The notes under the pieces are model-generated. The model did not search any database and was not told the DNA's origin. It saw only the letters and a program-made list of their open reading frames with translations. DNA of 64,000 nucleotides, taken from positions 124,001-188,000 of the forward strand of contig CAZVOA010000002.1 of the NCBI GenBank assembly GCA_964628465.1. The letters are read 5' to 3'. Numbering within the stretch: position 1 is the stretch's first letter; the number at the start of each line of letters is the position of its first letter. Source of the stretch: JAFGPS01 sp964628465 (GTDB taxonomy: Bacteria > Planctomycetota > Phycisphaerae > Sedimentisphaerales > Anaerobacaceae). Shown in pieces: positions 43,872 through 52,854 of the stretch. Position numbers and translations under genes: made by a program.

Positions 43872-46454
43872 TCATCTCGGGTCGGGAACAGGCTGAAAAA
43901 CCAGCAATCCGACTTTATCGAGCGGTGACGAAACTTTGCTTCTATCCAAAATCGCGATAACTCTCCTCTGTGGACCGTCAAGTCCTATGCGAACAAGAAT
44001 GTACGCGGTAAATATGTCACTTCGTACTGTAATAAGATTGCTGATTCGTGAGAATATAATATCACGTTCCTCGAAATCGCTGATTGCTCCATCACTGTGA
44101 GTTAAATCGGGCCATTTTTGCAAATCCACATCATTATAATCACCAATCGCGTAATGGTCCATTTGAGGCACCTGCATTAAATCAGCTATGGTATCGAAAG
44201 CACCAAAAGGTTTATTAGACGCATCCAACGGATTTATTATGTCTCTGAATGACTCTATCGCACGAGCTGCGCTTTCAGGCATCCACGGCAATTGAGCCAT
44301 CACGAACCATGGCGCGGTATTAATATTTATACGACCTTTTATCCTGGTCTCAGTCATGGCTTTATTCGGATCCAACCCATATTGTTTCGGGTCTATAACT
44401 GTCAGGAAACGGAATAAATTCGCATATACCGGCTCTTTTAAATTGATTCGAATAGCATATTCGTTCGGCTCGCCCGCAAGTTTAACACCTATCATATCAT
44501 TCGCGTCAGTACTCGGACCTATAGTAAGAGTTCTTGCTACGTCACCTATCGTAATGAAAAAGTCTTTAAGAATAGGATTAGCATTAGCGAGATTATAGTT
44601 CCTACGTAAAGCAGCGATTGCATTAGCAGCACCCAAAGTTTTCGTAGAAGAAAATGATAATTTCTGGTACACAATATTCCAGTTCAAATCACTTCTACCG
44701 TAATATTTTGAGGAATCATTAGCATCATCCCACTTGAACCATGTATCTTCAGTAGTCTGTTTATCGAGTAACAGGTTCGCCGCCGGTAATTTTCTGACAA
44801 GACGAAGATTATATCTTTTACTAAGCTGATATGTGGGCGGGTCGCCGCCAACTAAAACATATTTAGCCAACACAAGATTTGGATCCTGCCTGAGTGATCC
44901 GGAAGACATTGAACCGCTAAGATTGAATTCACTTGTAGCGCCGCTGTTGTTTGTTATGACAAACCTGCCTTGTGCCTTAATAATATTACCAGGCATATTA
45001 ACAGTATCAGCAACTTTATCGTTCGTATCATAAAGCTCAATCTTAAAATTACTAAGAGGAATATCAACTTTGAAAGGATTATAAAGCTCGATGGCAAAAC
45101 TGTTTTTATCAGATTTATCCGGCTCTGAATCACTAAGCTTAAATCCTATCTCACTGATAAAAGGCTGAGCTTCAAAGCCGTAATAGGTCTTCGTACCGAT
45201 AGTCAACGCGGTTACATCGGCATTATCATCTCGAAGATCAACAATATTAACCGCCAATTGCGCGGCTAACTGTTCGAGACGCACAGCGTTAGGCTCCCGT
45301 CCCTGCAGTGACATTTTAATCGCTTGATAGAGCAGTTGAGCCCCGGCTTCATTTATATTGACCATCTTTCCATTATTCAACGCCAAACCCGCGGGGTTGA
45401 TGATTCTATCCATGCTGCAGGTAGTAGCAATATGCCTGTAGCTATAATAAAGATTCGGATCTAAACTTGTATTTTGAAAAGTATTATAAGCTTTCAGAAA
45501 CCAGTTATCAATCGCACCATGATTTACAATAGGAGTGGATAAAGTATCGTTTCTCAAATAATTTCCCCATGATTCCAGACGAGTATCAATATCGGTATTA
45601 TTCAGAAGAAACCTGAAACGAGTTTCCAATTCATCGGACATATCAAATGGAGTGTAAGGGACATTCAACTCGCCATAATTATAAATACAATAACGCAAAT
45701 AAGACGGCAAATCATTAGGATTTACCCCCACGCCGTTATTCGCTCTTTCCATGAGCAATTTATTTGCGTATGTTTGAGCAAGCGTATCCCCTTTCTTCGC
45801 AGCTAAAGCCATAACATTGATTTGGGTTTGATTCCGTCCGTCAATATCAGCCGCTGTCACACCTGTAACATTCGGATCGAATCTAAATCCTGTATTAACA
45901 TTCAACATTGCGCTGTTATCAATAATTCTTACAGCCGCGTAAACAGGCTTGCCGCTACTGGAACTTTGTCCGTCAAGCTTAATCCATATCGAATCGGCTA
46001 CGCCATCACCATCGGCATCCGCAAGTGGAAAATTAACATCGGCGATCGGAGCGTACTGCGATACAACTTCAATTTTTATATCCTTGTTTTTTCCAAACAA
46101 CTGACCGGAAATGTCACTTATCTGACGCCAGTAATATTTGCCATTCGATCCGTACGGCTCAAGATTCGCAAGCCAGGGATTATTAGAGTCGGGATAATCA
46201 TAATATTCTTCTGTCGGATTCACAAATCCGGGAACATCCAGAGCTAATTTTTGCGAGATATCCGCTATAACAGTATCGACAGCGAATTGCAGTTCTTTAT
46301 CTTCCGCAATTGCGGTGGTTCCCATTTGATTGACACGTGCGGCCATAAGAAACAATATGCCGACAATCGCAAGCAGAGTGCTTAATACGACCGCCAGAAT
46401 AATAGCCGAGCCGGTATAGTTTGGATTAAATTTTCTATTAATTTTATTTTTCAT
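43872..46454 (-). CDS. Very large GspK-like minor pseudopilin
   Basis: 860 residues against ~330 for a typical GspK. A hydrophobic N-terminal helix (GSAIILAVVLSTLLAIVGIL) lacks Glu5, as is normal for GspK, the tip subunit of the pseudopilus. Residues ~185-360 and ~690-800 carry segments typical of the family, ending with helix-hairpin-helix-like RININTAPWFVMAQLPWMPE. A central insert (~450-510: FAIELYNPFKVDIPLSNFKI, then GRFVITNNSG) resembles a lamin-tail domain. It is the last gene of the pilin operon, 9 bases after the GspJ-like gene. Its size suggests an expanded tip. Confidence 0.75.
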   Translation of the reverse strand: MKNKINRKFNPNYTGSAIILAVVLSTLLAIVGILFLMAARVNQMGTTAIAEDKELQFAVDTVIADISQKLALDVPGFVNPTEEYYDYPDSNNPWLANLEPYGSNGKYYWRQISDISGQLFGKNKDIKIEVVSQYAPIADVNFPLADADGDGVADSIWIKLDGQSSSSGKPVYAAVRIIDNSAMLNVNTGFRFDPNVTGVTAADIDGRNQTQINVMALAAKKGDTLAQTYANKLLMERANNGVGVNPNDLPSYLRYCIYNYGELNVPYTPFDMSDELETRFRFLLNNTDIDTRLESWGNYLRNDTLSTPIVNHGAIDNWFLKAYNTFQNTSLDPNLYYSYRHIATTCSMDRIINPAGLALNNGKMVNINEAGAQLLYQAIKMSLQGREPNAVRLEQLAAQLAVNIVDLRDDNADVTALTIGTKTYYGFEAQPFISEIGFKLSDSEPDKSDKNSFAIELYNPFKVDIPLSNFKIELYDTNDKVADTVNMPGNIIKAQGRFVITNNSGATSEFNLSGSMSSGSLRQDPNLVLAKYVLVGGDPPTYQLSKRYNLRLVRKLPAANLLLDKQTTEDTWFKWDDANDSSKYYGRSDLNWNIVYQKLSFSSTKTLGAANAIAALRRNYNLANANPILKDFFITIGDVARTLTIGPSTDANDMIGVKLAGEPNEYAIRINLKEPVYANLFRFLTVIDPKQYGLDPNKAMTETRIKGRININTAPWFVMAQLPWMPESAARAIESFRDIINPLDASNKPFGAFDTIADLMQVPQMDHYAIGDYNDVDLQKWPDLTHSDGAISDFEERDIIFSRISNLITVRSDIFTAYILVRIGLDGPQRRVIAILDRSKVSSPLDKVGLLVFQPVPDPR

Positions 46455-46463
46455 TTCGTTAGG

Positions 46464-47519
46464 TCATTTATCCAGGTTGACAATATATGTAAATGTTCTG
46501 CCGCCTTTAATAATTCCCTTGGAATCAAATAATGTAAAAGTAAATTTAAACGCGCGCCCAAGTCCGGGTATCGAGTTAAAATTCTCACGGTTTATATTAC
46601 CCAACGGATAGGTAACATTTTTCATGGGAAATTCGCCCACAGTCGCAAATGGCCATGGATATAATACACCGGGAAGTTTGTTGGTATCCGTTAAGTAGAA
46701 ATTCGTGTCAGATAAATTACGATTACCATCCGGATCAACTTCCGGCATCCATCTTTGGTTTGTATTATCCCAACCCTGAATTTTAAATTCACCGACTCCT
46801 TCACACAACAGCATGTGCAATGTGTTTGGGTCATCCGGATTAATTGATATACCCATCAAATCTTTATCTGCCCGCGATTTGATAGAGCCAATATTTATAT
46901 CGATATCACAGATTATGGAAAGTATATCCGCTTTAACCTGTGCATCAAGCCTCTTCCACTGTTCTATGGACATCCTGTCATATTGTGAGTTATCATTCCA
47001 TGCCTTCCATTTCTCAGGTGTAAAGTTATTAGGATCGGCAATTCCCGGAAGCTTCGCGTCATAAGTCAAGATGTGCTGGGTTCTTGCGAGCATTCTATCA
47101 GACTTCTTCTGCTGTTTTGGCCTTACCTGACCTTTTTTACCAAGTGTATAACATATTCTGGCCGCGTTGCCGCGAATAATATTTTTACCGTAAGACTGAA
47201 AGTCACCTTGAGCAAAAAACATTATTCTGTCAAATCTCTCATCAGAGATATACAAACCATTATTTTCCTTCAGTACATTAGCATCCCATACTACAAATAT
47301 TTCACCATCTTTATCGAGGCCTCTGAAATCGGAATCCAACTGATTTGTGATTGCGCGAAATTTCTGCATAATCTCCGCGTTTGCCAAAGCAATTCGGTGA
47401 GATTCTATACAGACCTTAAATATTTGACCGGAAAAAGAAATAACAATTACAAAAATCCCCATAGCTACTAAAAGCTCGATAAGTGTAAAAGCCCTGTTTT
47501 TTCGTTTTGTTAATTTCAT
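46464..47519 (-). CDS. GspJ-like prepilin-type protein
   Basis: 351 residues. The class III signal KNRAFTLIELLVAMGIF (Ala at -1, Glu5 present) leads a long helix, then FRAITNQLDSDFRGLDKDGE, a segment typical of GspJ, and a beta-rich C-terminal half with FKIQGWD and AFKFTFTLFDSKG. It is a probable minor pseudopilin that caps the pseudopilus with GspI and GspK. It is flanked by the GspI-like and GspK-like genes at 12 and 9 bases. Confidence 0.8.
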   Translation of the reverse strand: MKLTKRKNRAFTLIELLVAMGIFVIVISFSGQIFKVCIESHRIALANAEIMQKFRAITNQLDSDFRGLDKDGEIFVVWDANVLKENNGLYISDERFDRIMFFAQGDFQSYGKNIIRGNAARICYTLGKKGQVRPKQQKKSDRMLARTQHILTYDAKLPGIADPNNFTPEKWKAWNDNSQYDRMSIEQWKRLDAQVKADILSIICDIDINIGSIKSRADKDLMGISINPDDPNTLHMLLCEGVGEFKIQGWDNTNQRWMPEVDPDGNRNLSDTNFYLTDTNKLPGVLYPWPFATVGEFPMKNVTYPLGNINRENFNSIPGLGRAFKFTFTLFDSKGIIKGGRTFTYIVNLDK

Positions 47520-47531
47520 AATTTCGTTGAT

Positions 47532-48224
47532 TTAAAAGCGTATTTCTTTTTGATAAATCGCTATACAAGGATTTTTCCCGCCGCTTGTAGGCGGAATAAC
47601 CCAAACCGAATCGGTACTCAATTCCTGCCATGACTCAGCAAGAGTAATAATATTACCTGAAACCGTGTCACGTTCTACGACACGATATATTTTCCCCGTC
47701 TTGTTCGCCACGATTTTTGAACCAGAGTTTATAAATGATATCTGTGCCGCTTGATTAATAGTCAGTATATTTTCAGCAACTTTAGTAACCGGGACCTCTA
47801 CAGGAACCGGGATGGCCGAAGCACTTCCAGGCTTTCTGCTAATAAAGACAGTGACTTGTATAATGCGGTTTGCAGGGTTCAATGAAACAGGCCTGCATAA
47901 CGCGGACCAGAAATATTGTTTATCCGCAGAGATTTCAGTAGAAGGATAAGCAAACTCATCGAGTGGTATCGAATTCATATCTGTAAAAAGAACCTGTTTA
48001 TTTACATCAAGAACAGACGTTGAAAAGTCAATGCCGTAAAGCTGTATTTTCGCGAAGGCTTCATCGGCGGTTGTCGCGGCTATTGTCCTTTCCGTCGCGA
48101 CTGTGGATAAATGGACACCGACAAGGAATGTACCTCCTACAAAACTCATTCCAATTGCAAGAGTACCGATAGCCAATAAAACCTCAGTTAAAGAAAATCC
48201 TTTATGTCTTCGCGTTAAACTCAT
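47532..48224 (-). CDS. GspI-like prepilin-type protein
   Basis: 230 residues. HKGFSLTEVLLAIGTLAIGMSF is a canonical prepilin cleavage site and N-terminal helix. The helix continues to ERTIAATTADEAFAKIQLYG, and the body is beta-rich. Position between GspH-like and GspJ-like genes supports the GspI assignment. It ends 12 bases before the next gene. Confidence 0.75.
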   Translation of the reverse strand: MSLTRRHKGFSLTEVLLAIGTLAIGMSFVGGTFLVGVHLSTVATERTIAATTADEAFAKIQLYGIDFSTSVLDVNKQVLFTDMNSIPLDEFAYPSTEISADKQYFWSALCRPVSLNPANRIIQVTVFISRKPGSASAIPVPVEVPVTKVAENILTINQAAQISFINSGSKIVANKTGKIYRVVERDTVSGNIITLAESWQELSTDSVWVIPPTSGGKNPCIAIYQKEIRF

Positions 48225-48238
48225 AATTTTATTAATAC

Positions 48239-49066
48239 TTATTTATTTTTAACAATTGTTCCAGTATATTGATTTATAAAGACAGGTTTAAGGCTTTTCA
48301 GATAATTATATCTTAATAAGCCAGAATTCGAATCATCCTTTTCGCCAGCTAATTCATAAAAAACATTTTTATCATATATATAAAAAACATTTGCGCTTGC
48401 TTCCTCTCCATACCCATACGCTTCGTAATCATCCTGAATAAACATACCAATATTTCTGTTTTGTATGCTCGCAAGCGAATTAAAAATATCATCTTTTGAT
48501 TCGCCGTTGTCAGGCTTGTAAATTCCATCACGGTTTCTAACACGAACATTATGAACAACTAATCTGCCTGACGGTGAAAAAATAACAGAAAAACATGAAA
48601 TATCTCTTAAATACCCGCTTTTGCTTGAGGCACTAAAATCCTTTACATCGACACCTTCAAGATATACACTTGAATTAAGCGGCTTACCGGTTGTTTCATT
48701 TGCCTGTATCAGCATATCCACAACTCTGAAATCATCCGGCAGTTTCATTGGTTTCTGGCCGTCAAGAACACGAAAGCCGCTGCTGAGTTTTGTTTTTTCA
48801 GGGTCATGTATAATGAAAATCATATATTGGTTTCCATAAATATCCAACTGAAAACGAACACCGGCATATCGCTGCTCTTTAGATGCGATGGCACGTGCGG
48901 TGGAGAAGGCCGCACTTATCGTTGCTGTAACTCCGCTGCCTGTCTCGAAAGACTTCTGCAATGAACGGATAGCGGGCAAACCAATGCCTGTAAGAAGCGC
49001 CAATATGGCGACAACAACTACCATTTCAGTAAGCGAAAAACCAGATTTTTTACAACTTGTTCTCAT
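48239..49066 (-). CDS. GspH-like prepilin-type protein
   Basis: 275 residues. KSGFSLTEMVVVVAILALLT is the prepilin signal and helix; SAAFSTARAIASKEQRYAGV, with its Ala-Arg pattern and following beta strand, resembles GspH/FimT. A C-terminal tyrosine-rich stretch (DDYEAYGYGEEA) is unusual. It is a likely minor pseudopilin. It is 14 bases before the GspI-like gene. Confidence 0.75.
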   Translation of the reverse strand: MRTSCKKSGFSLTEMVVVVAILALLTGIGLPAIRSLQKSFETGSGVTATISAAFSTARAIASKEQRYAGVRFQLDIYGNQYMIFIIHDPEKTKLSSGFRVLDGQKPMKLPDDFRVVDMLIQANETTGKPLNSSVYLEGVDVKDFSASSKSGYLRDISCFSVIFSPSGRLVVHNVRVRNRDGIYKPDNGESKDDIFNSLASIQNRNIGMFIQDDYEAYGYGEEASANVFYIYDKNVFYELAGEKDDSNSGLLRYNYLKSLKPVFINQYTGTIVKNK

Positions 49067-49107
49067 TATAATTTTATATATTTAAACAGTCTGATGCCTG
49101 TATCAGT

Positions 49108-49584
49108 TTATTTATTCTGAATGTCATCAGAAGTTCTAAAGCTTTTATCAGGTCCCGCTGATATTATTTTGGGAAAAGTATTTCCAGGTACATAACTGTA
49201 ATCCAGCAAAGTTCCCCACGGGTCATAAATCTGCGGCTGCGGCTTGTCAGTTGCCGGTACATCAGGATTATTTTTTATTAATTTATTATTAATTTTGTCC
49301 AGGTATTCATTCACACCGGGAGTCTGGCGAAGCTGTCCGTACAGAGCCGCTGAATGTGTCAGGTAAGGAGCCAGGTTCGGGTCAGGAAATCCTTTCCAAT
49401 ATTCATAATATTCATCCAAAGCTCCGTCAAGTAACGCATAAGTGCTTTCAATAGCTCTTTGATTATTTTGATTATCCATATGAGATACGATACCAATAGT
49501 GATTGTCGCTAAAACAGCAATAATCGACACTGTCACCACTATCTCTATAAGCGAAAGGCCATGATTGTTTTTATTAATCTCCAT
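49108..49584 (-). CDS. GspG-like pseudopilin, short form
   Basis: 158 residues. NHGLSLIEIVVTVSIIAVL is the prepilin signal. The mature body ends with PKIISAGPDKSFRTSDDIQN, the GspG C-terminal calcium-loop region. Of the three GspG-like copies it is closest in length to standard GspG (~140), so it may be the main pilin. 38 bases separate it from the next longer copy. Confidence 0.8.
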   Translation of the reverse strand: MEINKNNHGLSLIEIVVTVSIIAVLATITIGIVSHMDNQNNQRAIESTYALLDGALDEYYEYWKGFPDPNLAPYLTHSAALYGQLRQTPGVNEYLDKINNKLIKNNPDVPATDKPQPQIYDPWGTLLDYSYVPGNTFPKIISAGPDKSFRTSDDIQNK

Positions 49585-49622
49585 AACTTCAGCCTGCCTA
49601 AAACGGATATGTATGTTTGTAT

Positions 49623-50495
49623 TTAGTTTCCAAAATTCCGAATATCATCAGTAGTGCCGTATATACCATCCAATCCCGCTGAAATCAATATATATGAATC
49701 AGGTCTGTAAGGCTGATGTACAGTATTGAGAGTTTTCGGGTCAGTTATATAATTATAAAAATATTCATAATTATTATTAGGCAGTCCCAAAGGCTGTACA
49801 ATTCTCGTATTGTCATCCTGTAATTCATTAAGCAAAACAATCTTCTCGTTATCAAGTTCCTCATAAATATCATAAACCGTTTTCATCGAAGTGTTTGCTT
49901 TATAATACAGAATTGGAGTACCTGCATTAACTCGACTGCCGTCTGGTAATATAACTTTTCTCTTATTAAACATATCAGAAAATACATATGTACCCGGCGC
50001 TAAACCTTCACTTTGCACAGCGTTTTTTGGAAATAATCCTGTATCGACGCCTGATACATCATCCCCTAATCTGAAAGCATTGGCTGTTTCACGATCAATA
50101 TACAGGTCCTTCCTCTGATTGAGAAAAGTCTGATTGGCAGCATCATAGATAAAAACACCGGCTTTAGTACGGCCGTCAGACATGAAATCTGATTGCGGGT
50201 GAAAACCCAGCAAATCCCATCCAAGAAGTGCCTCGGCAAGTCTCTGCGCTCCGCTATATTCGCTGCCTACACCTATCAAAGGACTTTCAGATGAAGGATA
50301 ATCTCCATAGTCATTTTTAAAAGTCACCAGGCCAAGATTGATGGAACTGAACTGGGCTTTCTGCCTGGCTTCCTTGGCAGTATTTTTTACTGCCGTCATA
50401 GTTGGAAGAAGCAACCCGGCTAATAAAGCGATTATCCCCAAGACAACCAATATTTCTACAAGCGTCAGTCCTGTTTGTTTATGTTTTACAGCCAT
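49623..50495 (-). CDS. GspG-like pseudopilin, long form 2
   Basis: 290 residues. TGLTLVEILVVLGIIALLAGL is the prepilin signal. A middle segment (YSGAQRLAEALLGWDLLGFH) and a calcium-loop ending (ILISAGLDGIYGTTDDIRNF) are shared with the upstream paralogue, so the two arose by duplication. Both are roughly twice the length of GspG because of an inserted segment in the middle. Confidence 0.8.
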   Translation of the reverse strand: MAVKHKQTGLTLVEILVVLGIIALLAGLLLPTMTAVKNTAKEARQKAQFSSINLGLVTFKNDYGDYPSSESPLIGVGSEYSGAQRLAEALLGWDLLGFHPQSDFMSDGRTKAGVFIYDAANQTFLNQRKDLYIDRETANAFRLGDDVSGVDTGLFPKNAVQSEGLAPGTYVFSDMFNKRKVILPDGSRVNAGTPILYYKANTSMKTVYDIYEELDNEKIVLLNELQDDNTRIVQPLGLPNNNYEYFYNYITDPKTLNTVHQPYRPDSYILISAGLDGIYGTTDDIRNFGN

Positions 50496-50558
50496 TGTCT
50501 TGTACTTCCTTTACATTATACACAATATTCATTTCAATAATAGCTGGCATTTACTAAA

Positions 50559-51419
50559 TTAAGGTAGTTCTCTATACCTGAAATCAAAGTTATATATATC
50601 ATCAGATGTACCGTACTCACCATCGTTACCGGCTGATGCTAATATATAAGTATCATTTTTAAAAGGCCTCCGTATAGTAGTAACCTTTGGGTAAAGTGTA
50701 TTTTCATAAAATCTTGCACCTGGAGTTCCCTCTGTAGCGAGCTTGTGAGAACTTGAAGAATCCCATGGTTTTCCCAGAAGAAGCAATGCCTGATTGTCTA
50801 GGTAGTTATAAATTGAATTGGCCGGATCACTTACATCGTGTTTTGTTTTGGTAGGACTTGCCTTATAATAAAGAATAGGCATCCCCATTTTCATACCAGT
50901 GTTTCTGTTTGTTACCTGACCGAATTCGTCACATAATAAAATACTGCCGGCAATAAATTGTTGATCTGTATAGTTAGAATATATATCTTCAATTCTGTAA
51001 GCATTTGCGTTTTCTATCGTCAGGTAATTTTTTCTGGCACTCATATCACCGCCTGAAGCATACAATTGTCTGCCGGTAAAATCTTCTCCATTCCTCTTAA
51101 ACACAGAATCAGGATGAAATCCCATCAAATCCTTTCCTACCATAGCTTCGGCTAATTTCATCGCACCACAATAGGGATTACCATCTATATCTTTAGGAGC
51201 TGAATCAGGGTAATTTTGAAACTCACCGCTAAAAAATTCTAAAGCATCACCAATACTTTTGAATTGTACGCGCTGTTTGACTTCCTTTGCATACTTTTTA
51301 ACCTGATTCATAGCAGGAACAAGCAGACCAATAAGTATTACAATGATACTCATAACAGTCAGAAGCTCGACTATTGTAAAAGCCGCTTTTTTATCTGATT
51401 TTTTAATTACTGATTTCAT
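50559..51419 (-). CDS. GspG-like pseudopilin, long form 1
   Basis: 286 residues. KAAFTIVELLTVMSIIVILI is the prepilin signal (Ala at -1). YCGAMKLAEAMVGKDLMGFH and ILASAGNDGEYGTSDDIYNF parallel the downstream paralogue. It follows the GspF gene by 62 bases and is first of the three GspG-like genes. Confidence 0.8.
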   Translation of the reverse strand: MKSVIKKSDKKAAFTIVELLTVMSIIVILIGLLVPAMNQVKKYAKEVKQRVQFKSIGDALEFFSGEFQNYPDSAPKDIDGNPYCGAMKLAEAMVGKDLMGFHPDSVFKRNGEDFTGRQLYASGGDMSARKNYLTIENANAYRIEDIYSNYTDQQFIAGSILLCDEFGQVTNRNTGMKMGMPILYYKASPTKTKHDVSDPANSIYNYLDNQALLLLGKPWDSSSSHKLATEGTPGARFYENTLYPKVTTIRRPFKNDTYILASAGNDGEYGTSDDIYNFDFRYRELP

Positions 51420-51481
51420 CTTTGTTAACTCCTAAATTCAACTGTTTCGAAAAACCATTTTTTAATTTTTATTTATATTTT

Positions 51482-52789
51482 TTAACTACCCGCACTGCTT
51501 AAACTTGTAATAATCGAAATCATAGGCGTGAAGATAGCAAGAACGATCACCATAACTATACTTCCCAGGCCGATAACCATGATAGGTTCGAGCATGGACA
51601 TGAGCGAACCGACAAGCACATCGACCTGCTCGTCAAAATTGTCCGCGATTTTAAGAAGCATTTTGTCCAAATCTCCAGTTTCCTCGCCTACCGCAATCAT
51701 ATTGCTGACAATTGAGTCAACTGTACTTGACTGCTTAAGAGGACCTGCAAACGTATCGCCCTGCCGGATTGAATTGTGGACTGCTGCGAGTAAGTTGGCA
51801 AAGACTTCATTACCCGCTGTTTCACGAGTTACATTGATAGCGTCCAGAATAGGAACACCGGCACCGATAAGTGTTCCAAGCGTTCTTGTCCATCGCGTGA
51901 CTGAAGATTTATTTGTAAGCTGACCTAATACAGGGATTCTTAGTTTTACTGTATCAAGAGCCAATCTTCCCTTTCGAAATCTCCTGACAAACCTCATAAT
52001 TATTGTTATAATAATTGGTGTGCCAACAATAAGTACCCATCCTCCAATCGGAATTCCGGCTATTTTAGGAGCGAAACCTGGAAAAAGAGGACCTTTTCCT
52101 GCAATCCAGTTACTTATTCCCATAACTATAAGAGTAATTTTTGGTAATTTCCCACCATCGGTCATTTCCGCAAGCGTTGTAGCAAACTGCGGCACAACAA
52201 AAAGCATCAAACCCATGATAATTAAAACCGCAGCAGCCAAAACCACGATAGGATAAATCATAGCTCCCTTAACACGAGCTTTAAGTTTCTGGTCCTTTTC
52301 CATAAAATCCGCTATACGGGAAAGGATAAGGTCCAAAACACCACCAGTTTCTCCGGCGGCCACCATGTTCACGAAAAGTCTGTCGAAGGCCCCATTATAT
52401 TTTGCCATCGCTTCTGACAATGTCGTGCCGCCTTCAATATCATCACCAACATAACCAATAATCCTTTTAAAATTTCCGGCTTTCTGCTGTTCTTCGAGAA
52501 TTCTGAGCGAACGTAAAATAGGAAGGCCCGCGTCCTGAAGTGTAGAAAGCTGTCTTGCGAAATTCGTGACCTGTTTTATTTTTACTTTGCCGTTTGCGCC
52601 GCGTCTATTCTTGGAAGCTGCGGCGGCCGGCTTGGCTGCTTTTTTGCTTACGTTGCGAGGGGCTACTTTCGTAGGGAAATAACCCATATTACGAATTTTA
52701 CTTATAGCTTCTTTCTGACTGAGGGCTTCAATTTCATTCTTTATCTCAACACCCTGAGCATCCAATGCGGTATATTGAAAAACAGCCAT
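51482..52789 (-). CDS. gspF: GspF/PilC inner-membrane platform protein
   Basis: 435 residues. FQYTALDAQGVEIKNEIEA is the conserved N-terminus; two T2SSF domains (LSTLQDAGLPILRSLRILEE and LGTLIGAGVPILDAINVTRE) flank three membrane segments (~185-210, ~240-265 and ~405-430). An Ala/Lys-rich linker (~48-65) follows the first domain. It recruits the GspE ATPase and moves pilin. Encoded directly after gspE. Confidence 0.93.
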   Translation of the reverse strand: MAVFQYTALDAQGVEIKNEIEALSQKEAISKIRNMGYFPTKVAPRNVSKKAAKPAAAASKNRRGANGKVKIKQVTNFARQLSTLQDAGLPILRSLRILEEQQKAGNFKRIIGYVGDDIEGGTTLSEAMAKYNGAFDRLFVNMVAAGETGGVLDLILSRIADFMEKDQKLKARVKGAMIYPIVVLAAAVLIIMGLMLFVVPQFATTLAEMTDGGKLPKITLIVMGISNWIAGKGPLFPGFAPKIAGIPIGGWVLIVGTPIIITIIMRFVRRFRKGRLALDTVKLRIPVLGQLTNKSSVTRWTRTLGTLIGAGVPILDAINVTRETAGNEVFANLLAAVHNSIRQGDTFAGPLKQSSTVDSIVSNMIAVGEETGDLDKMLLKIADNFDEQVDVLVGSLMSMLEPIMVIGLGSIVMVIVLAIFTPMISIITSLSSAGS

Positions 52790-52854
52790 CTTTTATTACT
52801 CCTATATCTTCTATATCATTATGGTCATGATAAACAGACTGTATTTTTTGAAAC

